Assembly (NCBI RefSeq): GCF_017921975.2
Contig: NZ_JAGEMO020000033.1
Span: forward strand, 1-64,000
Source of the DNA: Hymenobacter terricola
Lineage (GTDB): Bacteria; Bacteroidota; Bacteroidia; Cytophagales; Hymenobacteraceae
Length of the DNA stretch: 64,000 nt
Direction: 5' to 3'
The notes under the pieces are model-generated. The model ran no database searches. It was given only the letters and a program-made list of their open reading frames with translations, and was not told where the DNA came from. Position 1 is the first letter of the stretch, and each line of letters begins with the position of its first letter. The position numbers and the translations under genes were made by a program. This document shows positions 1-8,595 of the stretch, piece by piece.

Positions 1-88
1 ATGACAGGCTGAATAAACGTTCTTGCAACCCCCTCCAATTTAATTGGGCCAGGAAAAAGTCCTCAATTTAGCGCCAAACTTTGCTTCC

Positions 89-1426
89 ATGCCAAACCTT
101 GCCCTGCGTAGCCAGTGCGTCGTCACGCCCGAGGGCGAGCGCGCCGCCACCATTCTCATTGAAAACGGCCGCATCAGTGCCCTGCTGCCCCACGACGTCG
201 ACGTGGCCGACGCCACCCTAATCGACGTGGGCCACCGCGCAATTCTACCCGGCGTCATCGACCCCCACGTCCACATCAATGAGCCCGGCCGCACCGAGTG
301 GGAAGGCTTCAATACGGCCACCAAAGCCGCGCTGGCCGGCGGCCTCACCAGTTTGGTGGACATGCCGCTGAACTCGGCCCCGGTCACAACTTCGGTGGCC
401 AACCTGGGGCTGAAGCGGGCCGCTACGCGGGGCCAGCTGCACACCAACGTGGGCTTCTGGGGCGGCGTAGTGCCCGGCAACGCGGCCGAAATCGAGCCCC
501 TGATTGCGGCCGGCGTGCTCGGCTTCAAGGCCTTTCTGACGCACTCGGGTATCGATGACTTTCCCAATGCCACGGAAGATGATTTAAGACAAGTGATGCC
601 GATTCTGGCCCGGCACGGGCTGCCGCTGCTGGTGCATTGTGAGCTGTCGGAAGACGATGACGCGTGGAAGAAAAACGACCACCGCTCGTACCCGAACTAC
701 CTCGCCTCGCGCCCCAAAAGCTGGGAGGATACCGCCGTGGCGCTCATGATTCGCCTGTGTGAGGAATTCAACTGCCCGGTGCACATCGTGCATTTGTCGT
801 CGGCCAGTTCCATCGCGCCCATTGCCGCCGCCAAGGCCCGCGGCCTGCCCCTGACGGTGGAAACGGGCCAGCACTATCTGTATTTCAATGCCGAGGACAT
901 TGCCGATGGCCAGACGCAGTTTAAGTGCGCGCCGCCCATCCGCGAAAAGGCCAATAACGACCAGCTGTGGGCCGCGTTGCAGGCCGGCATCATCGACTTC
1001 GTGGCCACCGACCACTCGCCCGCGCCGCCCGATTTGAAGCAGCTCGAAAGCGGCGATTTCACCACGGCCTGGGGCGGCATTGCTTCGTTGCAGCTGGCCT
1101 TGCCGGTGCTGTGGACGGCCGCCCGCCAGCGCGGCGCCACCCTGAACGACCTGGTGAAATGGCTGAGTGAAACCCCTGCCCGGCTCATTGGCCAAAGCCA
1201 GCGCAAAGGCCGTATTTCAGCCGGTTACGATGCCGACCTTATCGTGGTGGACGTCGACCAGTCCTTCATGGTGACGGAGGAGCTGCTTCAGCATAAACAC
1301 AAAGTGTCGCCTTACATTTGCCAGGAATTGACGGGCGTGGTGGAACATACTTTTCTGGGTGGTGAGCAAGTCTATCAGCGCCCGGATTTTCTCCACCTCA
1401 ACCGCGGCGAACTTTTAACCCGGTAG
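89..1426 (+). CDS. allB: Allantoinase
   Basis: Hydrolyses the hydantoin ring of allantoin to allantoate, in the cytoplasm. The 445-residue protein is a cyclic amidohydrolase of normal family length. The metal site can be read directly: the HVH pair at H60/H62 in DPHVHINEPG, the lysine expected to be carbamylated at K147 in GFKAFLTHSG, H183 in VHCE, H235 in IVHLSS, and D308 in FVATDHSP. The C-terminal GRISAGYDADLIVVD stretch is typical of the small beta domain. The reading frame is open upstream to a TTG at 44, but the ATG at 89 starts exactly where family homology begins, so it is preferred. It is the first gene of a tightly packed plus-strand run (allB-allC-allE). The promoter must lie in the first 88 bases or outside the window; no clear one is visible. 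Confidence 0.95.
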   Translation: MPNLALRSQCVVTPEGERAATILIENGRISALLPHDVDVADATLIDVGHRAILPGVIDPHVHINEPGRTEWEGFNTATKAALAGGLTSLVDMPLNSAPVTTSVANLGLKRAATRGQLHTNVGFWGGVVPGNAAEIEPLIAAGVLGFKAFLTHSGIDDFPNATEDDLRQVMPILARHGLPLLVHCELSEDDDAWKKNDHRSYPNYLASRPKSWEDTAVALMIRLCEEFNCPVHIVHLSSASSIAPIAAAKARGLPLTVETGQHYLYFNAEDIADGQTQFKCAPPIREKANNDQLWAALQAGIIDFVATDHSPAPPDLKQLESGDFTTAWGGIASLQLALPVLWTAARQRGATLNDLVKWLSETPARLIGQSQRKGRISAGYDADLIVVDVDQSFMVTEELLQHKHKVSPYICQELTGVVEHTFLGGEQVYQRPDFLHLNRGELLTR

Positions 1427-1430
1427 CTGA

Positions 1431-2681
1431 ATGCAGCAGTACTTACCCCGCGCTGAGCGAATCATGCAGCGCATTCAACAATTGGCCGCCATCAGCGAAG
1501 ACACTGACGGCGTGACGCGCACCTTCGGCACGCCCGCTTTCCTGCAGGGCCGTGCCCTGGTGCAGGGCTGGCTCGAAGCCGCTGGCCTCGTCACCCGCGT
1601 CGACGGCATCGGCAACCTGCGCGCCCGCCTGCTCAGCCCGAATCCCGAAGCCAAAACCTTCGTGCTGGCCTCGCACATCGACACGGTAGTGAACGCCGGC
1701 AAGTTCGACGGCCCGCTGGGCGTGCTCATGGGGCTCGATTTGGTGGAGCAGCTGATTGAGCAGAAAGCCGAATTGCCCTTTCACATCGAGCTGATTGCCT
1801 TCAGCGACGAGGAAGGCGTGCGGTTTCACACCACGTATCTGGGCAGCAAAGTAGTGGCCGGTGCTTTCGACCATGCCCTGCTGATGCGGCCCGACGCCGG
1901 CGGCATTACCCTGGCGCGGGCGCTGGAAATAATGAAAGCCGATGCCACCCAGCTGGCCGCCGATGCCATTCCGGCCGCCGACTGGCTGGGGTATTTCGAA
2001 ATGCACATCGAGCAGGGGCCGGTGCTCTGGGAGCGGGATATTCCGGTGGCGCTGGTCACGGCCATTGCCGGGCAGCAGCGCGTCGAGCTGACCTTTACGG
2101 GCATGGCCGGCCACGCCGGCACCGTGCCCATGGCCATGCGCCAGGACGCCCTGTGCGCCGCCGCCGAGTTTATTCTCATCGCCGAGCAGTTTGCCCTCAC
2201 CCACGGCCAGGGCCTGGTGGCCACCGTGGGCAAGCTGGCCCTGAGCCACGCCGCCAGCAACGTCATTCCCGGCGAAGCCACCCTCACCCTCGACCTGCGC
2301 AGCCCCGACGAAGCGCAGCTGGCCGCCGCCTACCAGGCCCTGAAAACCTACACCGAAGCCATTGCCAGCCAGCGCAACGTGGAGCTGACGTGGACCCTGA
2401 TTCAGCAAACCGCGCCCGTCAATTGCAACACCGAGCTGAACGAGCTGCTCACGCAGGCCATTGAAGAAACCGGCCACGAAGTGCTGGCCCTGGTCAGCGG
2501 CGCGGGGCACGACGCGGTGCCGGTTTCGGCCGTGGCGCCCATTGCCATGATGTTTGTCCGCTGCTACAAAGGCATCAGCCACAATCCCTTGGAGGATGTA
2601 GAGCTGGCGGACCTGGCTTCCGCCATCGAAGTAGCCGACCGTTTTTTACACCTCCTCCGCCTCCAAATTCCCACCCGCTAA
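1431..2681 (+). CDS. allC: Allantoate amidohydrolase (M20 family)
   Basis: Removes carbamate and ammonia from allantoate to give (S)-ureidoglycine. The 416-residue protein is an M20/AllC-type metal hydrolase. Metal-binding segments are visible in order: ASHIDTV (H82), KFDGPLG (D93), SDEEGVRF (E127, E128), EMHIEQGP, and the late histidine in KGISHNPLE. The dimerisation-domain motif GMAGHAGTVPMAMRQD is also present. It could in principle be the related N-carbamoyl-L-amino-acid hydrolase or ureidoglycolate hydrolase. Its position four bases after allB and directly before allE makes AllC much the best call. The next gene starts at the base after its stop codon, so translation is probably coupled. 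Confidence 0.93.
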   Translation: MQQYLPRAERIMQRIQQLAAISEDTDGVTRTFGTPAFLQGRALVQGWLEAAGLVTRVDGIGNLRARLLSPNPEAKTFVLASHIDTVVNAGKFDGPLGVLMGLDLVEQLIEQKAELPFHIELIAFSDEEGVRFHTTYLGSKVVAGAFDHALLMRPDAGGITLARALEIMKADATQLAADAIPAADWLGYFEMHIEQGPVLWERDIPVALVTAIAGQQRVELTFTGMAGHAGTVPMAMRQDALCAAAEFILIAEQFALTHGQGLVATVGKLALSHAASNVIPGEATLTLDLRSPDEAQLAAAYQALKTYTEAIASQRNVELTWTLIQQTAPVNCNTELNELLTQAIEETGHEVLALVSGAGHDAVPVSAVAPIAMMFVRCYKGISHNPLEDVELADLASAIEVADRFLHLLRLQIPTR

Positions 2682-3428
2682 ATGGAAATGTCTGCCCTGA
2701 CCCGCTCGGTTGTGAAGCGCAACCACGCCATCATCGCCCCCGACGGCTACATCAACAGCAACGTGCCCGGCTGGACCGACTGCACCGTCAACGTCATCAT
2801 CAACGAGCAGATGGGCGCGCACCTCTGCCAGACGCTCATCACCCTCACCGAAGCCGGCAATGTGAAGGGCCAGACCGAGGCTTCGCAGATTTTCTTCTAC
2901 GTGGTGCAGGGCGGCTGCCAGGCCACCGTGGGCGGCGAAACCCGCCCGCTGAAAGTGGGCCAGTACGTGTATGTGCCCGTGAGCCAGGCGTATGAGTTCA
3001 GCCAGCCGGAAGCCGGTACGCAGCTTCTGACCTTCCATAAAGTGTACGAGCCGCTGGCGGGCCACGCCACGCCGGGCGTTTGCTGGGGCGAGCGCGACCT
3101 GAGCAAAGCGCCCGTCTACATGAACGACGAGGCCCTGCGCATCCAGGAGCTGCTGCCGAACGTGCCGGGCTTCGATATGGCCGTGAACATCTTCACCTAC
3201 GGCACCGGTGGCAACCTGCCGATGGTCGAAACCCACATCATGGAGCACGGCCTGCTGTACCTCGAAGGCCAGGCCATCTACATGCTCGACCAGTGCTGGT
3301 ACCCCGTGAAAAAGGGCGATTCCATCTGGATGGCGCCGTATTGTCAGCAGTGGGCCACGGCCATGGGCCAAGAGCCATCGGTGTACATCTACTACAAGAA
3401 CGTGAACCGGTTTCCGACGGTGATTTGA
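2682..3428 (+). CDS. allE: (S)-ureidoglycine aminohydrolase (bicupin)
   Basis: Converts the product of AllC, (S)-ureidoglycine, to (S)-ureidoglycolate plus ammonia. The protein has 248 residues with two cupin halves. The N-terminal half carries the AllE-like HAIIAPDGYINSNVPGW and an inner cupin strand around FFYVVQGGCQATVGGE. The C-terminal half carries the metal-site strand VETHIMEHGLLYLEGQ and ends in an aromatic-rich strand (YIYYKNVNRFP). The ATG follows the allC stop with no gap; a second in-frame ATG lies two codons later. The enzyme that would use ureidoglycolate next (AllA or AllD) is not seen in this window. Confidence 0.93.
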   Translation: MEMSALTRSVVKRNHAIIAPDGYINSNVPGWTDCTVNVIINEQMGAHLCQTLITLTEAGNVKGQTEASQIFFYVVQGGCQATVGGETRPLKVGQYVYVPVSQAYEFSQPEAGTQLLTFHKVYEPLAGHATPGVCWGERDLSKAPVYMNDEALRIQELLPNVPGFDMAVNIFTYGTGGNLPMVETHIMEHGLLYLEGQAIYMLDQCWYPVKKGDSIWMAPYCQQWATAMGQEPSVYIYYKNVNRFPTVI

Positions 3429-3440
3429 GCCATACAAGGG

Positions 3441-3490
3441 ACGTCATGCTGAGCGCAGTCGAAGCATCTCTACCGCATGAGTAATTAATT
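3441..3490. repeat. Half copy of palindromic intergenic repeat family A
   Basis: Left arm plus loop of a palindromic element that occurs nearly complete at 10721-10810 and 13139-13230. It begins ACGTCATGCTGAGCGCAGTC and ends in the shared loop word TAATTAATT. The right arm is missing, replaced by the start region of the next gene. Confidence 0.75.
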
Positions 3491-3496
3491 GCTCTG

Positions 3497-3781
3497 ATGA
3501 AGTTCATTGAACGGTTACTCTTGGCGCTGGCGTGGCTGCAAATCTTTATTTCACCAGCAATTATCGGCGTAATTATCGGTGCAATTGTCTGGCTGAACAA
3601 GCGTAATGGATTGAGCTTGGGTCTTGCAATAGTAACTGCGCTGATTGGCTGCATCGCAGGCGTAATTTTTGCTGAAAAAGCCCGGCGTGGCAAAGGCACC
3701 ATTGAATTTATGTCGCGCGCAATTGCCCATCCGGAATTGCGCGAAAAAGAATTAGCGAATGACCCTGACCGAACTAAATAA
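3497..3781 (+). CDS. Small two-helix membrane protein, function unknown
   Basis: A 94-residue protein I do not recognise. Two hydrophobic stretches, roughly residues 6-30 (LLLALAWLQIFISPAIIGVI) and 41-57 (GLAIVTALIGCIAGVIF), predict two transmembrane helices. They are followed by a charged C-terminal tail (KARRGKGTIEF...). Its last 23 bases overlap the start of uraD. It sits between allE and uraD right after a repeat element, so it may be a passenger gene rather than part of the pathway. Base composition is lower in GC than its neighbours. It could be a real gene or a recent insertion; the ATG and the overlap favour real. Confidence 0.6.
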   Translation: MKFIERLLLALAWLQIFISPAIIGVIIGAIVWLNKRNGLSLGLAIVTALIGCIAGVIFAEKARRGKGTIEFMSRAIAHPELREKELANDPDRTK

Positions 3782-4268
3782 CCTCCCCAAAACCGCCCTC
3801 ACCGAAGCGCTGCAAACGTGCTGCGGCTCCACGGCGTGGGTTGAAAAAATGGTGGCCAGCTTTCCCGTATCCGACGTCGAAACGCTGATGGATGAGGCCA
3901 ATACGCAGTGGAACAGCCTGAGCGAAGCCGACTGGCGCGAAGCCTTCACCCACCACCCCAAAATCGGCGGTGATGTGGCGGCACTACGGGCGAAATTCGC
4001 CACTTCCAGCACCTGGGCCGAAGGCGAGCAGGCCTCCGTAAAGCAGGCTTCGCAGGAAACACTGGAAGCTTTAGCGGCGGGCAACGAAGAATACGAGCGG
4101 AAATTCGGCTACATATTTATCGTGTATGCCACCGGTAAATCAGCCGATGAGATGCTGGCTTTATTGCAAGCCCGGCTGTCGAATAAGTCGGAAGATGAAA
4201 TATTAATTGCCGCCGGCGAACAGAATAAAATTACCCGACTTCGCCTCGAAAAACTCCTCGCTGCATGA
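3759..4268 (+). CDS. uraD: OHCU decarboxylase (2-oxo-4-hydroxy-4-carboxy-5-ureidoimidazoline decarboxylase)
   Basis: Third step of urate breakdown: decarboxylates OHCU to (S)-allantoin. The 169 residues match the single-domain UraD family, with the active-site region FTHHPKIGGD, the helix ending EYERKFGYIFIVYATGKSAD, and the C-terminal ILIAAGEQNKITRLRLEKLL. Its stop overlaps the hiuH start by four bases (ATGA), so the two are translationally coupled. They act in sequence on the unstable urate products. Gene order here (hydrolase after decarboxylase) differs from enzyme order. Confidence 0.93.
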   Translation: MTLTELNNLPKTALTEALQTCCGSTAWVEKMVASFPVSDVETLMDEANTQWNSLSEADWREAFTHHPKIGGDVAALRAKFATSSTWAEGEQASVKQASQETLEALAAGNEEYERKFGYIFIVYATGKSADEMLALLQARLSNKSEDEILIAAGEQNKITRLRLEKLLAA

Positions 4269-4603
4269 GCCAGATATCCACCCATATTCTCGATACAGCC
4301 AAGGGCAAGCCGGCGGCAAATGTCACCATCGCGCTATTGCAGCAGGCCGGCGATAGTTGGCAGGAAATAGCGCGCGGTGTCACCAACGCGGATGGCCGAA
4401 TTGCCGATTTATTGCCTCATGAAAAGCAGCTGGAATTTGGCGTTTATAAAATAAAATTCGACACGCAGGAATATTTCGCACAAGACGGCACAGCCAATTT
4501 TTATCCCTTCGTGGAAATCGTTTTTAACGTGGCTGGCAATGAGCATTACCACGTCCCGCTGCTGCTGAATCCGTTTGGGTATTCCACTTACCGCGGGTCG
4601 TGA
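4265..4603 (+). CDS. uraH: 5-hydroxyisourate hydrolase (transthyretin-like)
   Basis: Hydrolyses 5-hydroxyisourate, the product of urate oxidase, to OHCU, which UraD then decarboxylates. The protein has 112 residues, the normal size. The N-terminal signature ISTHILDTAKGKPA is present with its catalytic histidine, as is the C-terminal YHVPLLLNPFGYSTYRGS with the diagnostic YRGS tail. The start overlaps uraD by four bases. The stop codon lies at the edge of an inverted repeat (4603-4699). Also called hiuH or pucM. Confidence 0.95.
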   Translation: MSQISTHILDTAKGKPAANVTIALLQQAGDSWQEIARGVTNADGRIADLLPHEKQLEFGVYKIKFDTQEYFAQDGTANFYPFVEIVFNVAGNEHYHVPLLLNPFGYSTYRGS

Positions 4604-4699
4604 ACGATGTGGAGACGCGTATTCGCGTCTCCTCGTCTGTGCTGCCCGCACATCATCGTTCAACGACAAGACGCGAATACGCGTCTCTACGACATCAAT
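4603..4699. repeat. Inverted repeat with core AGACGCGTATTCGCGTCT
   Basis: Two arms face each other: ATGTGGAGACGCGTATTCGC near 4607 and its complement ending TACGCGTCTCTACGACAT near 4697. About 35 bases separate them. The arms are also partly self-palindromic (GACGCG..CGCGTC). It fills the whole gap between uraH and the next gene. Confidence 0.8.
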
Positions 4700-4706
4700 T
4701 CCCATC

Positions 4707-6143
4707 ATGAAACTCAGCTTACCCGAATCCGACAAAACGGCCCTGCTCGACCAGCTCGGCGCGGCCAATATCAAATTCCAGCATACCTATCCCGGCGACC
4801 GGCCTGACCGCCAGGCCGTGCACACCGTGTACGGCGGCGCCAACCTTTTCAAGGCCGATACCTGCGTGAAGATGGGCGAAATCGCCCTCAACAACCTGTT
4901 CACCTACGCGCCCAACTTCGTGGAGTTGGCCCGCGTGCTGCAACTCAAAAATCACGAGTACCTGCCGCATCCGGAGGCTGACGTAGCCGCCCTCACCGCC
5001 AGGCTCGACGCGCTGAGTCCCGAGGACCGCAAGCAGGAGCCCGGTTGGCTGGCCTATTCGGTCTACAACAAAATCGTGGCGAAGCTGAAGCGCGAGGCGG
5101 TGGAAGACTTCCGCATCGATTTCGAAGATGGCTTCGGCAACCGGCCCGATGCCGAGGAAGACGAAACCGCCGTGCGCGCCGCGAAGGAAGTGGCCAAAGG
5201 CATGAGCCAGGGCACGCTGTCGCCCTTCATCGGCATCCGCATCAAGCCTTTCACGGAAGATATGAAGGCCCGGGGCGTGCGTACGCTCGATATTTTCCTG
5301 ACCGCACTGCTGGCTGAAACCGGTGGCAAGCTGCCCGATAACTTCGTGGTGATGCTGCCCAAAGTGACCATCCCCGAGCAGATGACCACCATGGTGCGCC
5401 TGTTTGAGCTGCTGGAAAAGGCCAACGGCCTGGCCCCCGGCACCCTCAAAATGGAAACAATGGTAGAGGCCACGCAAATTATCATGGACGAGGAGGGGCG
5501 CAACCCGCTCCTGCGCATCATCCGGGCCAGCGAGGGGCGCTGCATCGCGGCCCACTTCGGCACCTACGACTACACGGCCTCCTGCGGCATCACGGCCAGG
5601 TACCAGACCATGAGTCACCCCGTGTGCGATTTTGCCCACCACATGACCAAAGTAGCGCTGGGCGGCACTGGCATCTTCCTCTCAGATGGCGCAACCAACG
5701 TGATGCCCATCGGCCCGCACCGGGGCGACAACCTGACCTTCGCCCAACTGCGCGAAAACCGCGAATCGGTGCACAACGCCTGGCGCCAGGCTTACCGCCA
5801 CACCACGCATTCACTGATAAATGGCTTCTACCAGGGCTGGGACCTGAACCCCGCGCAGCTGCCCATGCGCTACGCCGCTACCTACAACTTTTTTCTCAGC
5901 AGCTACGACGACGCGGTTTTTCGCCTGAAAAGCTTCGTGGAGCGCGCCGCCATCTCCACCCTCACCGGCGACATCTTCGACGACGCCGCCACGGGCCAGG
6001 GCCTGCTCAACTTCTTCCTCAAGGCCCTGAACTGCGGCGCGATTTCGGAAGAGGAGATTCTGGCGACGGGTTTGACGCTGGAAGAGGTGCAGACCCGCTC
6101 GTTCTTCCGTATTCTGGAAGGCCGGCGCAAGCAGGCCGCGTAA
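4707..6143 (+). CDS. Malate synthase / CitE-like superfamily protein (DUF6986 type)
   Basis: A 478-residue protein of the DUF6986 type, which belongs by its motifs to the malate synthase/HpcH-CitE lyase fold. Seen here: MLPKVTIPEQM (a core strand), KMETMVEATQIIMDEEGR (the glutamate that binds Mg in this fold), and CIAAHFGTYDYTAS (the Asp-Tyr of the malate synthase WDY site), followed by FLSDGATNVMPIGPHRG. The reaction is not established. Members are often annotated as phosphoenolpyruvate kinase or aldolase without proof. Its place at the end of a pathway whose carbon product is glyoxylate suggests an acyl-CoA- or ketoacid-dependent condensation of glyoxylate, which is inference only. The ATG at 4707 follows the repeat; earlier GTG starts would place repeat sequence in the protein. 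Confidence 0.75.
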   Translation: MKLSLPESDKTALLDQLGAANIKFQHTYPGDRPDRQAVHTVYGGANLFKADTCVKMGEIALNNLFTYAPNFVELARVLQLKNHEYLPHPEADVAALTARLDALSPEDRKQEPGWLAYSVYNKIVAKLKREAVEDFRIDFEDGFGNRPDAEEDETAVRAAKEVAKGMSQGTLSPFIGIRIKPFTEDMKARGVRTLDIFLTALLAETGGKLPDNFVVMLPKVTIPEQMTTMVRLFELLEKANGLAPGTLKMETMVEATQIIMDEEGRNPLLRIIRASEGRCIAAHFGTYDYTASCGITARYQTMSHPVCDFAHHMTKVALGGTGIFLSDGATNVMPIGPHRGDNLTFAQLRENRESVHNAWRQAYRHTTHSLINGFYQGWDLNPAQLPMRYAATYNFFLSSYDDAVFRLKSFVERAAISTLTGDIFDDAATGQGLLNFFLKALNCGAISEEEILATGLTLEEVQTRSFFRILEGRRKQAA

Positions 6144-6144
6144 T

Positions 6145-6304
6145 TGTCATTGCGAGGAGGCATGACGAAGCAATCCGTCCTCTCGATGCGACCAACCCTA
6201 AGATGTGACCAGCCCCGGTTCTGCGTAGGACCGGGGCTGGTCGCTTAAAAAAAGTGTCTGAATATTCACAGGACGGATTGCTTCGTCGTGCCTTCTCGCA
6301 ATGA
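6145..6304. repeat. Long inverted repeat with internal hairpin; overlaps xdhB 3' end
   Basis: Left arm at about 6145-6180 (TGTCATTGCGAGGAGGCATG...) and complementary right arm at about 6271-6304 (...GTGCCTTCTCGCAATGA). Between them lies a separate strong hairpin at 6207-6242 (GACCAGCCCCGG pairs with CCGGGGCTGGTC). It separates two convergent genes. The right arm is translated as the last codons of xdhB. Confidence 0.85.
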
Positions 6305-8575
6305 CTGGCTTGATTCGTACGCAAACTCCGGATACAAGCTCACCAGCACCTTCTCCGGCGTCATCGGGGCCGAGAAGGGGAGGGCGGTATGCCCCTGAAA
6401 CGCCCGCACTGCGTCGCGCAGGGCGAAGTAGGTGCCGATGCCGTACATGAGCGGCGGCTCGCCCACGGCCTTGGAGCGCAGGATGGCCCTGGGGTGGCCG
6501 GGCGTATCGAGAAAATGCACGTCGAGCACGGCGGGGGCGGCGTAGATGTCCGGGATTTTGTAGCTGTTGAGCGAGTTGCTGAGCAGGCGGCCTTCGGCGT
6601 TGTAGGCGATTTCCTCCATCGTCATCCAGCCAATGCCCTGCACTGCGCCGCCCTCAATTTGGCCCTGGTCGATAACAGGGTTTAAACTTTGGCCGAAATC
6701 GTGGGCAATGCGCAAGGCGTCCACGGTGTAGGTGCCGCGCAGGCAGTCCACCGTCACGGTGGTCAGGGCCGTACCGTAGACGTGGTAGGCGAAGGGGTGG
6801 CCCTGGTTCACGGTCGCGTCAAAATGCAGGTCGGGCGTGGCGTAGTGAGCGTTTTCGGTGAGGGCCACCCGCTTCCAGAAGGCCGAGGACACCAGCTTTT
6901 CCCAGTTGGTTTCGGCGGGCACGCCGGCGGCCAGCACCTGCTCGTCGTGGATTTCGAGGCCCTCGTAATTAAGCGTGTACTCGGTGCTGGCGTGGGCGAG
7001 GAGCCGCTCGCGGAGAGCAGTGCAGGCCATTTCGGTGGCCTTGCCGTTGAGGTCGGCGGTGGCGCTGGCGGCGCTGGGGGAGGTGTTGGCGACGCGGGTG
7101 GTGTTGGTGGTTTCGATTTTGATGCGTGAAATCGAAATGCCCAGCGTGCGGGCCGCTACCTGCGCAATTTTCGTGTTCACACCCTGGCCCATCTCCACCG
7201 CGCCCGTGCTGATGCCCACCGAGCCGTCGGAGTAGATGTGCACCAGCGCCCGCGTCTGGTTCATGGGCGTTTTGGTGAAGGAAATACCGAAGCAAATCGG
7301 CATCACCGCGAAGCCCTTCTTCTTCAGCTTATTGGCCTGGTTGAACTGCGCGACTTCGGCTTTGATTCCGGCCAAATTGAACTCCGTCGCGGCCGTGTCC
7401 CAGGCCTGCTCGGCATGACACATTTCAGCTGCCTGCCGGTACGAGAACAGGTCGCCCTCACGCAGCAGGTTCTTCCGCTGAATCTCAAAAGTTGGTACGC
7501 CCAATTCCTCGGCGGCTTTGGCAATGGCCGACTCAATGACGAACATGCCCTGCGGCCCGCCGAAGCCCCGGAAGGCCGTATTCGGTGGCAAATTTGTTCG
7601 GCAGCTAAAGGCCGTGGCCGTCACGTTGGGCACGAAATAGGCGTTGGTGGCGTGGAAGAGCGTGCGCTCCATTACGGCCGGCGAGAGGTCGGCCGCCGCG
7701 CCCGCGTTCTGGAAAAACGTGACTTCGTAGGCGACGATTTTTAGGTCGGCACCGAGGCCAATTTTGAAGTCGGACGAGTAGGGGTGGCGCTTGCCGGTCA
7801 TGCGCATATCGGCCATGCGGTCGAGCACCAGCTTCACCGGCTTTTTGGTGATGAACGCACCCAGCGCGGCCAGCGCCCCCCAGGGCGTGGCCTGGTCTTC
7901 CTTGCCCCCGAAGCCGCCGCCGAGGCGCGTCACGTCCACTTCCACCTGGTGCATCCCCAGGCCCAAAACGTGCGCCGTATGGCGCTGCACGGCCGTCGGC
8001 CCCTGCGTGGACGAAATCATCCGCACGCCGCCCATTTCCGTGGGGAAGGCGTACGCGCCCTGCGTTTCGATGTACAGATGCTCCTGCCCGCCACTCTCGG
8101 CCACGCCCTCAAATACGTGCGCACATTCTGCCCAGGCCGCCTGAGAATCACCGATTTTGAAGGTGCGCGGCGGCACAATCAACTCGCCCTGCGCGGCGGC
8201 CACACGTGGGTCCGTGATGATGGGCAGCGGGTCGATTTCCACCTTGATGAGCTTAAGCGCGGCATGAGCCTGCGCCTCGGTGCGGGCCAGCACCAGCGCC
8301 ACCGGCTGCCCCCGGAAATGCACGTGCCCCTCGGCCAGCAGCGGCTCGTCGGCCACGATGCCGCCAATCTGGTTGTGCCCTGGAATATCAGCCGCCGTGA
8401 GGATGCGGGCCACGCCGGGCGCCATCAGCGCGGCGCTGAAATCGAGGCTGCGGAGCACGCCGTGGGCCAGCGGGCTTTCAAACACGGCCGCGTACAGGGT
8501 GCCCTGCTGCACGGGCACGTCGTCGAGGTACTGCGATTCGCCGCGCACGTGGCGGTTGGGGTCGAGGTGGTTCAT
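6266..8575 (-). CDS. xdhB: Xanthine dehydrogenase, molybdopterin-binding subunit
   Basis: Large catalytic subunit that hydroxylates hypoxanthine and xanthine to urate with XdhA as the electron acceptor subunit. It has 769 residues, normal for bacterial XdhB. Visible molybdenum-site segments are LGGGFGGKEDQ (substrate glutamate), FRGFGGPQG (the arginine that selects purines), and KAVGEPP with the catalytic base at E706. The start chosen is the ATG at 8575 (MNHLDPNRHVRGESQY); the frame is open upstream but lacks homology. The last 12-13 residues (from about SLREGTTKQSVL) and the stop are encoded by the arm of an intergenic repeat, so the native C-terminus has been replaced. It lies downstream of xdhA but separated from it by a small gene and a repeat. 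Confidence 0.93.
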   Translation of the reverse strand: MNHLDPNRHVRGESQYLDDVPVQQGTLYAAVFESPLAHGVLRSLDFSAALMAPGVARILTAADIPGHNQIGGIVADEPLLAEGHVHFRGQPVALVLARTEAQAHAALKLIKVEIDPLPIITDPRVAAAQGELIVPPRTFKIGDSQAAWAECAHVFEGVAESGGQEHLYIETQGAYAFPTEMGGVRMISSTQGPTAVQRHTAHVLGLGMHQVEVDVTRLGGGFGGKEDQATPWGALAALGAFITKKPVKLVLDRMADMRMTGKRHPYSSDFKIGLGADLKIVAYEVTFFQNAGAAADLSPAVMERTLFHATNAYFVPNVTATAFSCRTNLPPNTAFRGFGGPQGMFVIESAIAKAAEELGVPTFEIQRKNLLREGDLFSYRQAAEMCHAEQAWDTAATEFNLAGIKAEVAQFNQANKLKKKGFAVMPICFGISFTKTPMNQTRALVHIYSDGSVGISTGAVEMGQGVNTKIAQVAARTLGISISRIKIETTNTTRVANTSPSAASATADLNGKATEMACTALRERLLAHASTEYTLNYEGLEIHDEQVLAAGVPAETNWEKLVSSAFWKRVALTENAHYATPDLHFDATVNQGHPFAYHVYGTALTTVTVDCLRGTYTVDALRIAHDFGQSLNPVIDQGQIEGGAVQGIGWMTMEEIAYNAEGRLLSNSLNSYKIPDIYAAPAVLDVHFLDTPGHPRAILRSKAVGEPPLMYGIGTYFALRDAVRAFQGHTALPFSAPMTPEKVLVSLYPEFAYESSQSLREGTTKQSVL

Positions 8576-8595
8576 GGGTTCTAAACAATCAAAAA

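Noticed and set aside
4575..4706. Earlier start for the DUF6986 gene
   Set aside because: It would overlap uraH and include repeat-derived residues. The ATG at 4707 fits the family.
6207..6242. Hairpin considered as a terminator of the purine gene run
   Set aside because: It is strong but followed by an A-run on the plus strand and lacks a T-run on either transcript side; it is part of the repeat element.
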